A program made the translations under genes and the position numbers. A stretch of 64,000 bases of DNA, taken from NCBI RefSeq assembly GCF_026913015.1, contig NZ_JAPTYD010000003.1, positions 62,001-126,000 of the forward strand, given 5' to 3'. The stretch comes from Paracoccus benzoatiresistens. GTDB lineage: Bacteria > Pseudomonadota > Alphaproteobacteria > Rhodobacterales > Rhodobacteraceae. Within the stretch, counting starts at the first letter, position 1. Every line of letters begins with the position of its first letter. Below, in pieces: positions 8,724 through 17,536 of this stretch. Under the pieces are notes generated by a model. The model was not told the DNA's origin. It saw only the letters and a list, made by a program, of their open reading frames with translations, and did not search any database.

Positions 8724-9916
8724 GGATAGCCGCGCGGCGCGTCCAGGCCCAGCAGCACGCGGCCCGCATTTTCATAAATCATGTCGGTCACGGCGGCGTG
8801 CTGGGTCACGACCATGGCGTCGCGCAGGTACCGCTGCATCGGGTTCGTCTTCGCGATCACCCCCATGCCGGCGATGGTATAGCATTTTTGCACGACCTCC
8901 GCCCCCACCTTGGCGGCGTTGGACGCGGACAGCCGCAGCATGTTATTTTCGTCCAGTAAGACCGGATCTCCGCGCATCAGGCTGTCCCAGGCGGCTTCGG
9001 CGGCCTCGTAGAAGAAGGCGCGGGCGCCGCGCAGCCTGGCCTCGGATTCCGCGATGCCCGACAGGTAATAGGCGCGGTCGCAAAGCCGCGCGTGGCCGAC
9101 CGCGATCCTGGCCGCGCCGGATACGGATTTCGCGGCCTCGATCGCGGCGCGGGCCAGGCCCAAGTTGCAGGCGGCGTGGACCTGCGCCTGATAGGCCATG
9201 GAGGGATAGCGATACAGCGGCTCGTCGATGATGCCCGGGGCGCCGCGTTCGCAGACCCACATGTCGGGATAGAACTTGTCAGTGACAGTGGTGTCGTGGC
9301 TGCCGGTGCCGACCATGCCGGACACGTCCCAGCACTCGACGATCCCGACCTCGGCTGCGGGCGCCACGGCCATCATCACGGTTGGCGGCGCATCGGTTTC
9401 CGCGCCCTGCGGGGTGCCCGCGATGCCGACGCCGATCCAGTCCGCGCCCATGCAGCCGGATGCGAACTTCCAGCGCCCCGAGACACGCCAGCCGCCATCC
9501 GTGCGGACCGCCTGCTGGACAGGGTGCAGCCCGCCCGCGAAGACCTGATCGGGTCCGGTGGCATACATGATTGCCTGCGCATCCAAGGGCAGGGCGGCGG
9601 TATAGGTGTTCGCGGACCCGAAGGCGGCGACCCATGCCGCCGACCCGTCCACCGTGCCGATCCTGTCCACCATCTTCAGGAAGTGATGCGGCGCCATCGC
9701 GTCCCCGCCGAACATGCGCGGGGTCGAGGACCGGAAGATCCGCGCGGCCTTCATCAGCGCCACGATGTCGCGCGGAACGTGGCGGCCTTCCTCGATCTCG
9801 GTCACGCGGGCGGCGATGCTGTCCAGCAGGTGTCGGAACTCCACCGTCTCGGTCAGGCGCGAAAAATCGGGCAGCGTTGCGGCCGGAAACGTGCTGGGGG
9901 AAAGGGGCTGGTTCAT
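8720..9916 (-). CDS. Acyl-CoA-dehydrogenase-fold flavin-dependent monooxygenase (oxygenase component)
   Basis: This protein of about 398 residues has the acyl-CoA dehydrogenase fold of group D flavin monooxygenases (HsaA, HpaB-like, IacA, IifC). These use reduced flavin from a separate reductase to hydroxylate aromatic or indolic substrates. Typical segments are LLDSIAARVTEIEEGRHVP, TPRMFGGDAMAPHHFLKMV, GSAAWVAAF and VSGRWKFASGCMGADW. The flavin reductase gene in the same operon supports monooxygenase rather than dehydrogenase function. The start is MNQPLSP at 9916; an in-frame start at 9946 is less likely. The substrate is unknown. Nearby isatin hydrolase and IorAB genes make an indolic one plausible. 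Confidence 0.82.
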   Translation of the reverse strand: MNQPLSPSTFPAATLPDFSRLTETVEFRHLLDSIAARVTEIEEGRHVPRDIVALMKAARIFRSSTPRMFGGDAMAPHHFLKMVDRIGTVDGSAAWVAAFGSANTYTAALPLDAQAIMYATGPDQVFAGGLHPVQQAVRTDGGWRVSGRWKFASGCMGADWIGVGIAGTPQGAETDAPPTVMMAVAPAAEVGIVECWDVSGMVGTGSHDTTVTDKFYPDMWVCERGAPGIIDEPLYRYPSMAYQAQVHAACNLGLARAAIEAAKSVSGAARIAVGHARLCDRAYYLSGIAESEARLRGARAFFYEAAEAAWDSLMRGDPVLLDENNMLRLSASNAAKVGAEVVQKCYTIAGMGVIAKTNPMQRYLRDAMVVTQHAAVTDMIYENAGRVLLGLDAPRGYP

Positions 9917-9985
9917 CGGCGCGGGTCCTGTTGCGGCATTGGGCAAGGAAACACCGGGCAGGGCGCATCAATCAAATGCATTGCG

Positions 9986-10006
9986 GGAATGAGGCGTATT
10001 CATTCC
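9986..10006. promoter_or_regulatory. Inverted repeat, candidate LysR site
   Basis: Arms GGAATGA and TCATTCC are separated by seven bases, between the monooxygenase gene (minus strand) and the DUF2147 gene (plus strand). The centre contains the LysR pattern T-N11-A (TGAGGCGTATTCA). It lies about 70 bases upstream of the monooxygenase start codon, a reasonable distance for an activator site. Confidence 0.55.
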
Positions 10007-10072
10007 ATTGATCGGCAGGAACAGGGTGGGCTGGGGCCTTGCCAGCGGGGTCGGGCGCGCTATGGTCAGGGG

Positions 10073-10468
10073 ATGAAGACAGCCTTGCTTGCCCTTGTCG
10101 CTTTTGCACTGCTTGGTCAGCCGGTCCAGGCTGCCGATCCCCTGGCGGGGGTCTGGCAGACGCAGCCGGGGCGCGATGGCGGCTTTGGCCATGTGCAGAT
10201 CCAGCCCTGCGCGGGCGGGCTTTGCGGAACGGTCGTGCAAACCTTTGACGCGCAAGGCCGCGCCGTGAAGGCCAATGACCTGGGCGCGCTGATCCTGGAC
10301 AATGTCGTGCCGACGGACGGCAGAACCTATGGCGAAGGCCGGATCATCAATCCCGAAACCGGACGCAGTTATACCGCGCGCCTGCGGCTGCGCGGTGATT
10401 CGCTGGACGTGGGCGGCTGCGTCCTGATGATCTGCCGCAACGCGGGCACCTGGCAGCGGGTGCGGTAA
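10073..10468 (+). CDS. DUF2147 family secreted protein
   Basis: This exported protein of 131 residues has a signal peptide (MKTALLALVAFALLGQPVQA, cleavage before ADP). The DUF2147 pattern is visible as PLAGVWQTQPGRDGG, QIQPCAGGLCGTVVQ, GRIINPETGRSYTARLRL and GGCVLMICRNAGTWQRV. Four cysteines may form disulfides in the periplasm. The family's function is not settled. The start at 10073 has AGGGG just in front of it. The gene stands alone, divergent from the monooxygenase operon. Confidence 0.85.
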   Translation: MKTALLALVAFALLGQPVQAADPLAGVWQTQPGRDGGFGHVQIQPCAGGLCGTVVQTFDAQGRAVKANDLGALILDNVVPTDGRTYGEGRIINPETGRSYTARLRLRGDSLDVGGCVLMICRNAGTWQRVR

Positions 10469-10496
10469 GGCACCCGTCGTCCATTCCTGCGCCCGT

Positions 10497-11696
10497 TCAG
10501 GCCACGCCGACCTGCGCCACGGTTTCGGGCTGCGAGAGCCCGCCAAAGAAGCGCTGCAGCCGGTCCATCGCTTCGCCGATCTGCTCGATGGACAGCGACC
10601 CGAAGCAGATGCGCAGGTGCCCTTCGCCCGCCGCGCCATAGAAGCTGCCGGCCTCGACCACGACGCCGGTTTCCTCCAGCAGAAGCTCTGCCAGGTCCTG
10701 CGAGGCCATGCCCGTCGCCGTGATGTTGGGGAAGGCATAGATGGTGCCCTCGGGCCAGGCGCAGGTGATCCCGGACATCTGGTTCAGCCGCGACACGACG
10801 ATGTCGCGCCTGGCCTTGTCCTCGGCGATCAGGCCCTCCAGCACGGCGGGGTCGCCGGTCACGGCGGCCAGGGCGCCTTCCTGGACAAAGGTGTTCACAT
10901 GGGTCACGTCGTTCGCGGTGATCTTCAGCAGCGCGCCCACGGCCCAGTCGGGCGCCACCATGTAGCCAATGCGCCAGCCGTCCATGGCATAGCTTTTGGT
11001 GAAGGCGAACAGGCTGACGGTGCGGTCCGCCATGCCGGGCAGGCTGGCAATGCTGGTGTGGCGGGCGCCGTCGAACAGGATGTCCTCGTAGACCTCGTCG
11101 GCCAGGACCAGCAGGTCGTGCCTGATCGCCAGGTCGGCCAGCCCCTGCAACTCGTCGCGCGAATAGACGCGGCCGGTCGGGTTGCAGGGGTTGATCAGCA
11201 CGATCATCTTGGTCTTCGCGGTGATCTTCGGCTCGATCAGCGCGGGGTCGATGCGGAAACCGTTGGCGGCATCCAGCGGCGCCAGCACGACCGTGCCGCC
11301 CGCGAGTTCGATCTTGCCGACATGCTGGGGGTAATAGGGTTCCAGCAGGATCGCCTCGTCCCCCGGATCGATAAAGGCCATGATCGCGGCATAGGAGCCA
11401 TGCGTCAGGCCGTTCGTCACGATGATCCGGTCCGCCGGGACCTCCAGCCCGTTCTGCCGCGCCAGCTTCTCGCGCAGCGCCTCGCGCAGGTGGGGCACGC
11501 CGGCCAGGTCGGAATAATGGACCTTGCCCGCGCGGATGGCGTCGATGGTCGCCTGCTTGATGTGGTCGGGCGTGTCGGCATGCGGGCGGCCCAGTTCCAT
11601 GTGGATCAGATCGCGGCCGGTCATGGCGGCGGCGCGGCCATACATGCCGAAGGATTTCTTCGAGGTTTCGGTGATGCGCTTGGCAAGATGCTTCAT
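10497..11696 (-). CDS. Class I/II pyridoxal-phosphate aminotransferase
   Basis: This fold-type I aminotransferase of 399 residues resembles aspartate/aromatic aminotransferases. The PLP lysine is near residue 234 (FAFTKSYAMDGWRIGY), the ring-nitrogen Asp near 200 (LVLADEVYED), and the phosphate and carboxylate contacts lie in INPCNPTGRVYS. The chosen start is MKHLAKR at 11696. The divergent GntR gene and operator-like palindromes lie just upstream. Proximity to IorAB suggests it could make the aryl-pyruvate that IorAB uses, but substrate choice cannot be read from sequence. Confidence 0.87.
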   Translation of the reverse strand: MKHLAKRITETSKKSFGMYGRAAAMTGRDLIHMELGRPHADTPDHIKQATIDAIRAGKVHYSDLAGVPHLREALREKLARQNGLEVPADRIIVTNGLTHGSYAAIMAFIDPGDEAILLEPYYPQHVGKIELAGGTVVLAPLDAANGFRIDPALIEPKITAKTKMIVLINPCNPTGRVYSRDELQGLADLAIRHDLLVLADEVYEDILFDGARHTSIASLPGMADRTVSLFAFTKSYAMDGWRIGYMVAPDWAVGALLKITANDVTHVNTFVQEGALAAVTGDPAVLEGLIAEDKARRDIVVSRLNQMSGITCAWPEGTIYAFPNITATGMASQDLAELLLEETGVVVEAGSFYGAAGEGHLRICFGSLSIEQIGEAMDRLQRFFGGLSQPETVAQVGVA

Positions 11697-11739
11697 GAGG
11701 ATACCGGAAGGGAATGATGTTTTCCGCACAATCTGATCG

Positions 11740-11749
11740 TTTGATCAAA
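11740..11749. promoter_or_regulatory. Palindrome TTTGATCAAA, candidate GntR operator
   Basis: A perfect ten-base palindrome in the gap between the divergent aminotransferase and GntR genes. The same word recurs at 19126 and 27225, and a near copy lies 40 bases away at 11780. In GC-rich DNA so many AT-rich copies in gaps are unlikely by chance. Confidence 0.6.
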
Positions 11750-11779
11750 AATGCAAGGGGAAACATGCGGTGTTTAGGG

Positions 11780-11789
11780 TTTGATCAAG
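11780..11789. promoter_or_regulatory. Near palindrome TTTGATCAAG, second candidate GntR operator
   Basis: Nine of ten bases match the 11740 site. The centre-to-centre distance of 40 bases is close to four helical turns, so two dimers could bind the same face of the DNA. Confidence 0.55.
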
Positions 11790-11839
11790 CACCCTCCGCC
11801 CGCTATCCGTCACGCAGGATACCCGCACGGAGGCGCGAC

Positions 11840-12544
11840 GTGAAATCCCATGCCGACAAGCCGCTGAAGCCGGTGTCCACGCGAAAGACCGTGCAGGACC
11901 AGGTTTATGAGCAACTGCGCGAGGCGCTGATGTCGGGCGCGTTCCAGGCGCGGGAAAGCTTCACCATCGCCTCGTTGTCGGAACGCTTCCAGACCTCGCA
12001 CATGCCCGTGCGCGAGGCGCTGCGCCGGCTGGCCGCCGAGAATGCCCTGCGCATCGCGCCCTCGGGCACGGCCTTCGTGCCGGATCTGTCGCCCGAGGAG
12101 CTGGACGACATCAGCCGCGCCCGCGTGATCATCGAGGGGGCGGCGGCCGAGCTTGCGGCGCCGCGGATCACCCCGTCCGACCGGGCGGTGCTGGCGTCCT
12201 TGGTCGAGGAGCATCGCGCGACGGGGGCCAGCGGCGACATCGTGGCGATGGCCGCGGCGAACCGGCGGTTTCATTTCCAGATCTACGCCGCGGCGGGTAG
12301 CCCGATCCTGATGAGCCATATCGAGAACCTGTGGCTGCGCTCGGGTCCCTATGTGCGCTTCCTGTCGGACCGGATGGGGTCGCTGCTGCAGACCGACTAC
12401 AAGGGCCAGTTCACCCGGCATCACGAAGCGATGCTGGCGGCGCTGGACCGCGGGGACGTGGCAGGTTTCCGCGCGGCGATGGAGGACGACATTACCGCGA
12501 CGCAGGGCCTGCTGCACCGCTTCCTGGCGGACCGCGCCGCCTGA
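11840..12544 (+). CDS. GntR-family (FCD domain) transcriptional regulator
   Basis: This regulator of about 234 residues has an N-terminal winged helix (VQDQVYEQLREALMSGAF, SLSERFQTSHMPVREALRRL) and an all-helical FCD ligand-binding domain (FHFQIYAAAGSPILMSHIEN). FCD domains typically bind organic acids or amino acids. The start is the GTG at 11840, preceded by GGAGG. An upstream frame runs through the operator region and is not supported. It is divergent from the aminotransferase and is paralogous to the GntR at 24910; both share NLWLRSGPY. Confidence 0.88.
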   Translation: MKSHADKPLKPVSTRKTVQDQVYEQLREALMSGAFQARESFTIASLSERFQTSHMPVREALRRLAAENALRIAPSGTAFVPDLSPEELDDISRARVIIEGAAAELAAPRITPSDRAVLASLVEEHRATGASGDIVAMAAANRRFHFQIYAAAGSPILMSHIENLWLRSGPYVRFLSDRMGSLLQTDYKGQFTRHHEAMLAALDRGDVAGFRAAMEDDITATQGLLHRFLADRAA

Positions 12545-12554
12545 TCAGGCGGCG
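12535..12554. repeat. 20-base palindrome spanning two convergent stop codons
   Basis: CGCCGCCTGATCAGGCGGCG is a perfect palindrome. It contains the TGA of the GntR gene and, on the other strand, the TGA of iorB; the two genes meet with no spacer. Both proteins end in Ala-Ala, which produces the symmetry. The RNA could form a hairpin but with no loop sequence of its own. Confidence 0.6.
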
Positions 12555-14089
12555 AAGCTTTCCACCGTCCTCAGCGCGCCGTCCAGCGCCTTGCCCTTTT
12601 CGTCGGCCAGCGCGGCAGTGCGCAGCCGGCGCATCCAGTCGGCCCCGTCCGGGCGCCCGCGCAGCATCGGCAGGGCCGACATGACGCGGTCGAACTTGGA
12701 CAGCCCGCGCGCATGGGTGTCGGAATAGCCCTTGATCAGCCGCCGGTTCGCCAGAACCTCGGTCGCAAGCGCCCGGTCCTGGGCGGCGATGTCCATGGCT
12801 GTGTCGAACCAGGCCGCGACATGGGCCATTTCACTGCGATGGCGCAGCAGGCTGCGCCGCCAGGGGCGCAGGGCCGACACCGCCCACAGCAGCCCGAAGC
12901 CCGCCAGGCTGTCGGTGCGGATGCGGCGGCCCTTGTCCAGGCGGCGGGTGTAGAACGCCTCGGCCCGGCGGTTCCGTTGCAGCCAGGCGCCAAGCCGGGC
13001 GGGCAGGGTGGTTGCGAATTCCTCGAAGCGGGGGTGGAAGTATTCGGTCAGGTGCAGCACCTGGTCGTCCTTCACCCGCACCTCGTCGCGCACGCGCTGG
13101 TGACGGCTGGCGCGGGTCTTCAGATCAGCCACACGCATGATGTCGTCGTAACACAGCGCATTGGCCGCGTATTTCGCCGCCGCCTGCGTCATGGCGAAAG
13201 GCGCGACGTCCAGCCGGGCGGCGCGTTCGACCATGTCCAGGTATTGCGCCCCATAGGCGATGTCCTGGTAATCGACGACCTTCTTCAGGCCCAGGCCCGC
13301 GATCTCCTGCGTATCAGGCGGCAGGCGGTGCAGCCGGGCTTCCAGCGCCTGCCAGTCGCCTTGCAGCCTTGCGGGGATGTTCAGCGTGCGGATGCGGCGC
13401 TTCACGCCCTCGGTCGCGGGGGGCGGGGCATCGCCCCTGGCGCAGTCATAGGCCAGGCCGAAGGCGCGCAAGGATGCCTCGACCCCCTTGCCGGACTTGC
13501 GGATCACGGCCTCGTAGCTGTCGCGCGGGAAGGGCAGGGCGCCCGAACCCGCAAGCGCCCCGAACAGGCTGGCCGAGATGACCGAACCCGCCCTTGTGGC
13601 CATCGTCTCCATGTCGAAGGCCACCACCTGGTCGGCGGCAAGGCCCATGGCGGCGATCACCTGGTCCGCGTCCGCGCGCCCGTCGCCCGGCACGACCTTC
13701 TCCGACACCGCCGCGATCCGGTGGGTGGATGCGATCAGCGTCGTCCGCCCCGGCGTCACGAAGCCGCGCATGACGGCACGGCCTGCCTCCATCAGTTCGG
13801 CGGCGATCATGATGTCCACGTCGCCTTCCGATGGCGACAGCGCAAAGACCGGGGTGCGACCGGTGTCCTTGCACATCTCGACGTAATAAACCGTGGCGCC
13901 GGTGCGCTGCGCGACGCCCGCGACCGATGTGGACTGGGCGTGATAGCCGTTCATCTCGGCCACGTCGATGATCCAGTTGGTCAGGACGCCGCCGCCCTGA
14001 CCGCCGACAGCCAATGCCGCCAGCGTGATGATCTTCTCGCCCTGCGCCCCAGGCGAACGGCGGGCGATGATCGGCGTGTGCATGGTCAT
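12545..14089 (-). CDS. iorB: Indolepyruvate ferredoxin oxidoreductase subunit beta (IorB, long form)
   Basis: IorB forms the gamma-domain partner of IorA in oxidative decarboxylation of aryl pyruvates to aryl-acetyl-CoA with reduction of ferredoxin. The N-terminal 220 residues carry the pyruvate-ferredoxin gamma domain (GGQGGGVLTNWIIDVAEMNG, STSVAGVAQRTGATVYYVEM). About 290 extra residues follow, matching the long C-terminal domain seen in alphaproteobacterial IorB. The total is 514 residues. The start MTMHTP at 14089 lies 11 bases after the iorA stop. It is the last gene of the operon that begins with the cyclase at 17503. Confidence 0.88.
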   Translation of the reverse strand: MTMHTPIIARRSPGAQGEKIITLAALAVGGQGGGVLTNWIIDVAEMNGYHAQSTSVAGVAQRTGATVYYVEMCKDTGRTPVFALSPSEGDVDIMIAAELMEAGRAVMRGFVTPGRTTLIASTHRIAAVSEKVVPGDGRADADQVIAAMGLAADQVVAFDMETMATRAGSVISASLFGALAGSGALPFPRDSYEAVIRKSGKGVEASLRAFGLAYDCARGDAPPPATEGVKRRIRTLNIPARLQGDWQALEARLHRLPPDTQEIAGLGLKKVVDYQDIAYGAQYLDMVERAARLDVAPFAMTQAAAKYAANALCYDDIMRVADLKTRASRHQRVRDEVRVKDDQVLHLTEYFHPRFEEFATTLPARLGAWLQRNRRAEAFYTRRLDKGRRIRTDSLAGFGLLWAVSALRPWRRSLLRHRSEMAHVAAWFDTAMDIAAQDRALATEVLANRRLIKGYSDTHARGLSKFDRVMSALPMLRGRPDGADWMRRLRTAALADEKGKALDGALRTVESFAA

Positions 14090-14100
14090 GGGCGTCCCTT

Positions 14101-16248
14101 TCAGGCGAAGGTCAGGCGGCGCGCGTCGCGGCGCGATTGCAGCCAGCCGATGATGCGGGCCGTCCGGGAAGCGCGGCGTTTTTCGGCAGGCGTCGGGTTC
14201 GACACGATCTCGGCCTGGTAGAAGGACGGGCAGAGCACGGCGGCATCCGCGACCTCGCCGCAGTTGCCGCAGCCGACGCAGCTCTGGTCGATGGCGGCGA
14301 CGGGATCGTCGCGCAACGGATCGCCCGTGTCCTTGACCGACAAGGACGGGCAGCCCGACAGCCGCATGCAGGCGTGATCGCCGGTGCAGATGTCCTCGTC
14401 CACGCCGAAGCGGGGCCTGACGGTGCGCTTGCCTTCCTTGGTGGCGCGGGCCAGGGCGGGCTTTTCGCGGCGCTGCCGGTTCAGCATGCATTCGGAGGAC
14501 GCGACGATGACCTTGGGGCCTTCTTCGGTGCTGGTCAGCGCCTCGATCATGGTGTCGCGCATCTTCGTCACGTCATAGGTGCGGTCGATCTGGCGCACCC
14601 ACTTGACGCCCATGCCTTCCACCGCCTTGGCGATCGGGTTGTTGGTCTTGCGGCTGCGGTTCTCGGCGCGGGACGACAGGATGTCCTGCCCTCCGGTGGC
14701 CGCGGCATAGTGGTTGTCGACGATGACGATCAGCCCGTCATGCTTGTTGAAGGACGCGTTGCCGATGGATGAGGTCAGCCCGTTGTGCCAGAACCCCCCG
14801 TCGCCCACGAAGCTGATCGACCGCTTGCCGGACTTGTCGCGGTTCTGCAGCGCCGAAGCCGAGGCCGGGCCAAGCCCGTATCCCATCGTCGTCGATCCGA
14901 TGTCGAAGGGCGGCATGATCGAGAACAGGTGGCAGCCGATGTCGGAGGCGATGTGGTGTTCGCCCAGTTCCTGTTGCACCAGCTTGGTCGCGGCGAAGAT
15001 CGGGCGTTCCGGGCAGCCAGTGCAGAACCCGGGCGGACGGGCCGGGACCACGGTGGAGAGATCCGGGATGTCGCTTTGCGCGGGTTCGTTGGTCTTGGCC
15101 GTCGCGGGCGGCAGCAGGCTGGGTGCGTGTTCGCGCAGGAAACCCGCGATGCCCTCGACCAGGCGCTTGCCTGTGTATTCGCCCGCCATGGGCAACACGC
15201 CCTTGCCCGCCAGCACGGTCTTGCGCCCGTTCTGGTAGAGCATGTGGCCGATGGCCTGTTCGATGAAGTTGGGCTGGCCTTCCTCGACCAGCAGCACGGC
15301 ATCCTTGCCGTCGCAAAAGTCGAGGATCTGGCTGTCGCAGAGCGGATAGACCGCGTTCAGGCACAGGATATGGATGTCGGTGTCGCCATAGATGTCCGAC
15401 AGGCCAAGCCGGTTCAGCGCGCGGATCACGCCGTTATAGGTGCCGCCCTGCACGATCAGCCCGATCTTCGAGGCCGGGTTGCCGAAGTGTTCGTTGACGT
15501 TGTTCTGAAGGATGTAGTTGACCGCATTCGGCCAGCGGCGGTCCACCTTCTCGTTCTCGTGCAGGAACACGGCGGGCGGCAGCACGATCCGGGACAGGTC
15601 GCGCCTGGGGTTCTGCAACGCCTCGGACACGGTCATCGGGGGCCGCTGGTTGTCGGATGCGGTGAAGTGGCCGTGGACGTGGCAGGACTTGATGCGCATC
15701 TGCATCATCACGGGGGTGTTCGACGCCTCGGACAGGCGGAAGCCGTGGCCCACCGCCGCGACGATCGAGGGCAGGTTCGGGCGCGGGTCCAGAAGCCACA
15801 TCTGGCTTTTCATGGCGAAGGCATGGCTGCGTTCCTGCATGATCGAGGAACCCTCGCCATAATCCTCGCCCAGGATCACCAGCGCGCCGCCTGTCACACC
15901 GCCGGATGCCAGATTCGCCAGCGCGTCGGAGGCGACGTTGGTGCCCACCGTGGACTTGAAGGCCACCGCGCCGCGGATCGGATAGTTCACCGACGCGGCC
16001 AGCATCGCCGCCGCCGTCGCCTCGGAGGCCGAATTCTCGAAATGGACGCCGTATTCGGCCAGCAGGTCCTGTGCGTCGGAAAAGACGTCCATCAGGTGGC
16101 TGATGGGCGAGCCCTGGTAGCCGCCGACATAGCCCACGCCGTTTTCCAGAAGCGCCTTGGTGACGGCAAGGATCCCCTCGCCCCGGAAGGTGCCGCCCGC
16201 GCCCATGCGCAGCTGCTCGACTTCCTTCTTGAATGACCGTTCTGCCAT
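14101..16248 (-). CDS. iorA: Indolepyruvate ferredoxin oxidoreductase subunit alpha (IorA)
   Basis: This 715-residue thiamine-diphosphate enzyme oxidises indolepyruvate or other aryl pyruvates. The alpha domain starts with GYVGGYQGSPISHLMDVF. The TPP-binding part follows GFCTGCPERPIF and includes SFVGDGGFWHNG and IVDNHYAAATGGQD. The C-terminal ferredoxin-like domain has the cysteine sets CTGDHACMRLSGCPS and CVGCGNCG, each with a further distal Cys. Length and domain order match intact IorA. It is co-transcribed with iorB and, upstream, a MarR gene and an isatin-hydrolase-like gene. Confidence 0.93.
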   Translation of the reverse strand: MAERSFKKEVEQLRMGAGGTFRGEGILAVTKALLENGVGYVGGYQGSPISHLMDVFSDAQDLLAEYGVHFENSASEATAAAMLAASVNYPIRGAVAFKSTVGTNVASDALANLASGGVTGGALVILGEDYGEGSSIMQERSHAFAMKSQMWLLDPRPNLPSIVAAVGHGFRLSEASNTPVMMQMRIKSCHVHGHFTASDNQRPPMTVSEALQNPRRDLSRIVLPPAVFLHENEKVDRRWPNAVNYILQNNVNEHFGNPASKIGLIVQGGTYNGVIRALNRLGLSDIYGDTDIHILCLNAVYPLCDSQILDFCDGKDAVLLVEEGQPNFIEQAIGHMLYQNGRKTVLAGKGVLPMAGEYTGKRLVEGIAGFLREHAPSLLPPATAKTNEPAQSDIPDLSTVVPARPPGFCTGCPERPIFAATKLVQQELGEHHIASDIGCHLFSIMPPFDIGSTTMGYGLGPASASALQNRDKSGKRSISFVGDGGFWHNGLTSSIGNASFNKHDGLIVIVDNHYAAATGGQDILSSRAENRSRKTNNPIAKAVEGMGVKWVRQIDRTYDVTKMRDTMIEALTSTEEGPKVIVASSECMLNRQRREKPALARATKEGKRTVRPRFGVDEDICTGDHACMRLSGCPSLSVKDTGDPLRDDPVAAIDQSCVGCGNCGEVADAAVLCPSFYQAEIVSNPTPAEKRRASRTARIIGWLQSRRDARRLTFA

Positions 16249-16271
16249 GGGTTTTCTCCTGTGGCGATGGT

Positions 16272-16712
16272 TCAGAAATCGTGATGGCGGATCGACCGCA
16301 GGATCCGGCCAAGGGTCGCGGTAAAGGCGGCGCGTTCGGCGTGCGGGATGGCCGCGAACAGCCGCTCCTCGGCCTCGCGCATCGCGGGCCAGGCACGGTC
16401 ATGGAGGGCCGCGCCCGCCTCGGTCAGGTGAACAAGGCGGACGCGGCTGTCCTTCTCGCAAGGCTCGCGCCGGATCAGTCCGGCAGCCTCCATGCTGTCC
16501 AGCGTCCGCGACAGCGTCGATTGCTTGATGACCGTCAGCACCGACAGTTCATTGACGGTGCGCGGCCCATAGGCGGCCAGGACGGCCAGCGCCCGCATCT
16601 GCGGGACGCTGACGCCCTCGGGGGCCAGGATCTCGGCCACCCCGGCATTGTAGCGCGCCATGATCCGGTTCAGCATGTAGGGGGCGAACCCCTCCAGATC
16701 GCGCGCCACCAT
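16272..16712 (-). CDS. MarR-family transcriptional regulator
   Basis: This winged-helix regulator of about 146 residues has the MarR core LNRIMARYNAGVAEILAPEG, VNELSVLTVIKQSTLSRTLD and CEKDSRVRLVHLTEAG. It lies between the cyclase gene and iorA, all on the same strand. The start is MVARD at 16712; a GTG at 16718 would overlap the cyclase stop (GTGA) and is possible. It is the best candidate to bind the 18-base palindrome in front of the operon. MarR proteins commonly sense aromatic acids. Confidence 0.87.
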   Translation of the reverse strand: MVARDLEGFAPYMLNRIMARYNAGVAEILAPEGVSVPQMRALAVLAAYGPRTVNELSVLTVIKQSTLSRTLDSMEAAGLIRREPCEKDSRVRLVHLTEAGAALHDRAWPAMREAEERLFAAIPHAERAAFTATLGRILRSIRHHDF

Positions 16713-16714
16713 CG

Positions 16715-17503
16715 TCACGCCGGAACCAGGGCCAACGCGCGGATCGGGCTGCCGGTGCCGTTCTCGATCTTGAGCGGCGCGGCGATCAGGATCGCGCCCT
16801 TGGCGGGCAGTTCCGACAGGTTCACCAGCGAGGCGAGGCCATAGCGGTTGTTCGCGTGCAGCAGGTTGTGGGCCGGATAGGGCGGGGTCATGCCCCCGGC
16901 TATCCCTGCGTCGGTGCCCACGCATTCGGTGCCCCAGCCCAGGACCTTCTTCTCCATCAGGTACTGGATGCAGTCTGCCGAAGGCCCGGGCGTATGCGGG
17001 CCGGTCTCATCGGCGTTCAGATACAGCGCCTCGTCGTGATTGCGCTTGCACCAGTCGGTGCGCATCAGCACCCATTCGCCTTCCCCGATCTCGCCATGCT
17101 CGGCCTCCCAGGCCTTCACGCCCTCGGCGGTCAGCAGGAAGTCGGCGTCCTCGGCGGCCTGCGCGGAACAGTCGATGACATTGGCGGGGGCCACGAAGTT
17201 CTGCGGCGCGATGGTGTCGGTCGAGCCGTCGGGATAATCCTTGCCGGTGATCCAGTGGTGCGGCGCGTCGAAATGCGTGCCCGAATGCTCGCCCACCTTC
17301 AGCCAGTTCCAGGCCCAGAACGGCCCGCGATCACCGTATTTGCTGATCGGGTGGATCTCGATCGGCGGTGTGTCGTCGGCGAACTCCGGCGGCAGTTTCA
17401 GAAGCGGCGTCCGGGGTCCCAACGTGGCCGTGCAATCGACGACGCGGATCCTTCCGGTCAGAAGTGCCTGTCCCAGGTCAGCAAGACTGGTGGTGTCCTT
17501 CAT
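16715..17503 (-). CDS. Cyclase-family metal hydrolase, isatin hydrolase-like
   Basis: A protein of about 262 residues with the cyclase/kynurenine-formamidase signature EHSGTHFDAPHHW, whose His and Asp bind a metal. From memory, the segments FWAWNWLKVGEHSGTH, EAEHGEIGEGEW, NADETGPHTPGP and GTDAGIAGGMTPPYPAHNL resemble the isatin hydrolases of marine alphaproteobacteria, which open isatin to isatinate. Bacterial kynurenine formamidases are usually nearer 210 residues. The chosen start is MKDTTS at 17503, with GGGAGAG in front. The start at 17551 would lie inside the operator palindrome. It heads the operon with MarR and iorAB. Confidence 0.78.
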   Translation of the reverse strand: MKDTTSLADLGQALLTGRIRVVDCTATLGPRTPLLKLPPEFADDTPPIEIHPISKYGDRGPFWAWNWLKVGEHSGTHFDAPHHWITGKDYPDGSTDTIAPQNFVAPANVIDCSAQAAEDADFLLTAEGVKAWEAEHGEIGEGEWVLMRTDWCKRNHDEALYLNADETGPHTPGPSADCIQYLMEKKVLGWGTECVGTDAGIAGGMTPPYPAHNLLHANNRYGLASLVNLSELPAKGAILIAAPLKIENGTGSPIRALALVPA

Positions 17504-17536
17504 TCCGTTCTCTCCCGTTGGCGATGTTATCGTTTT

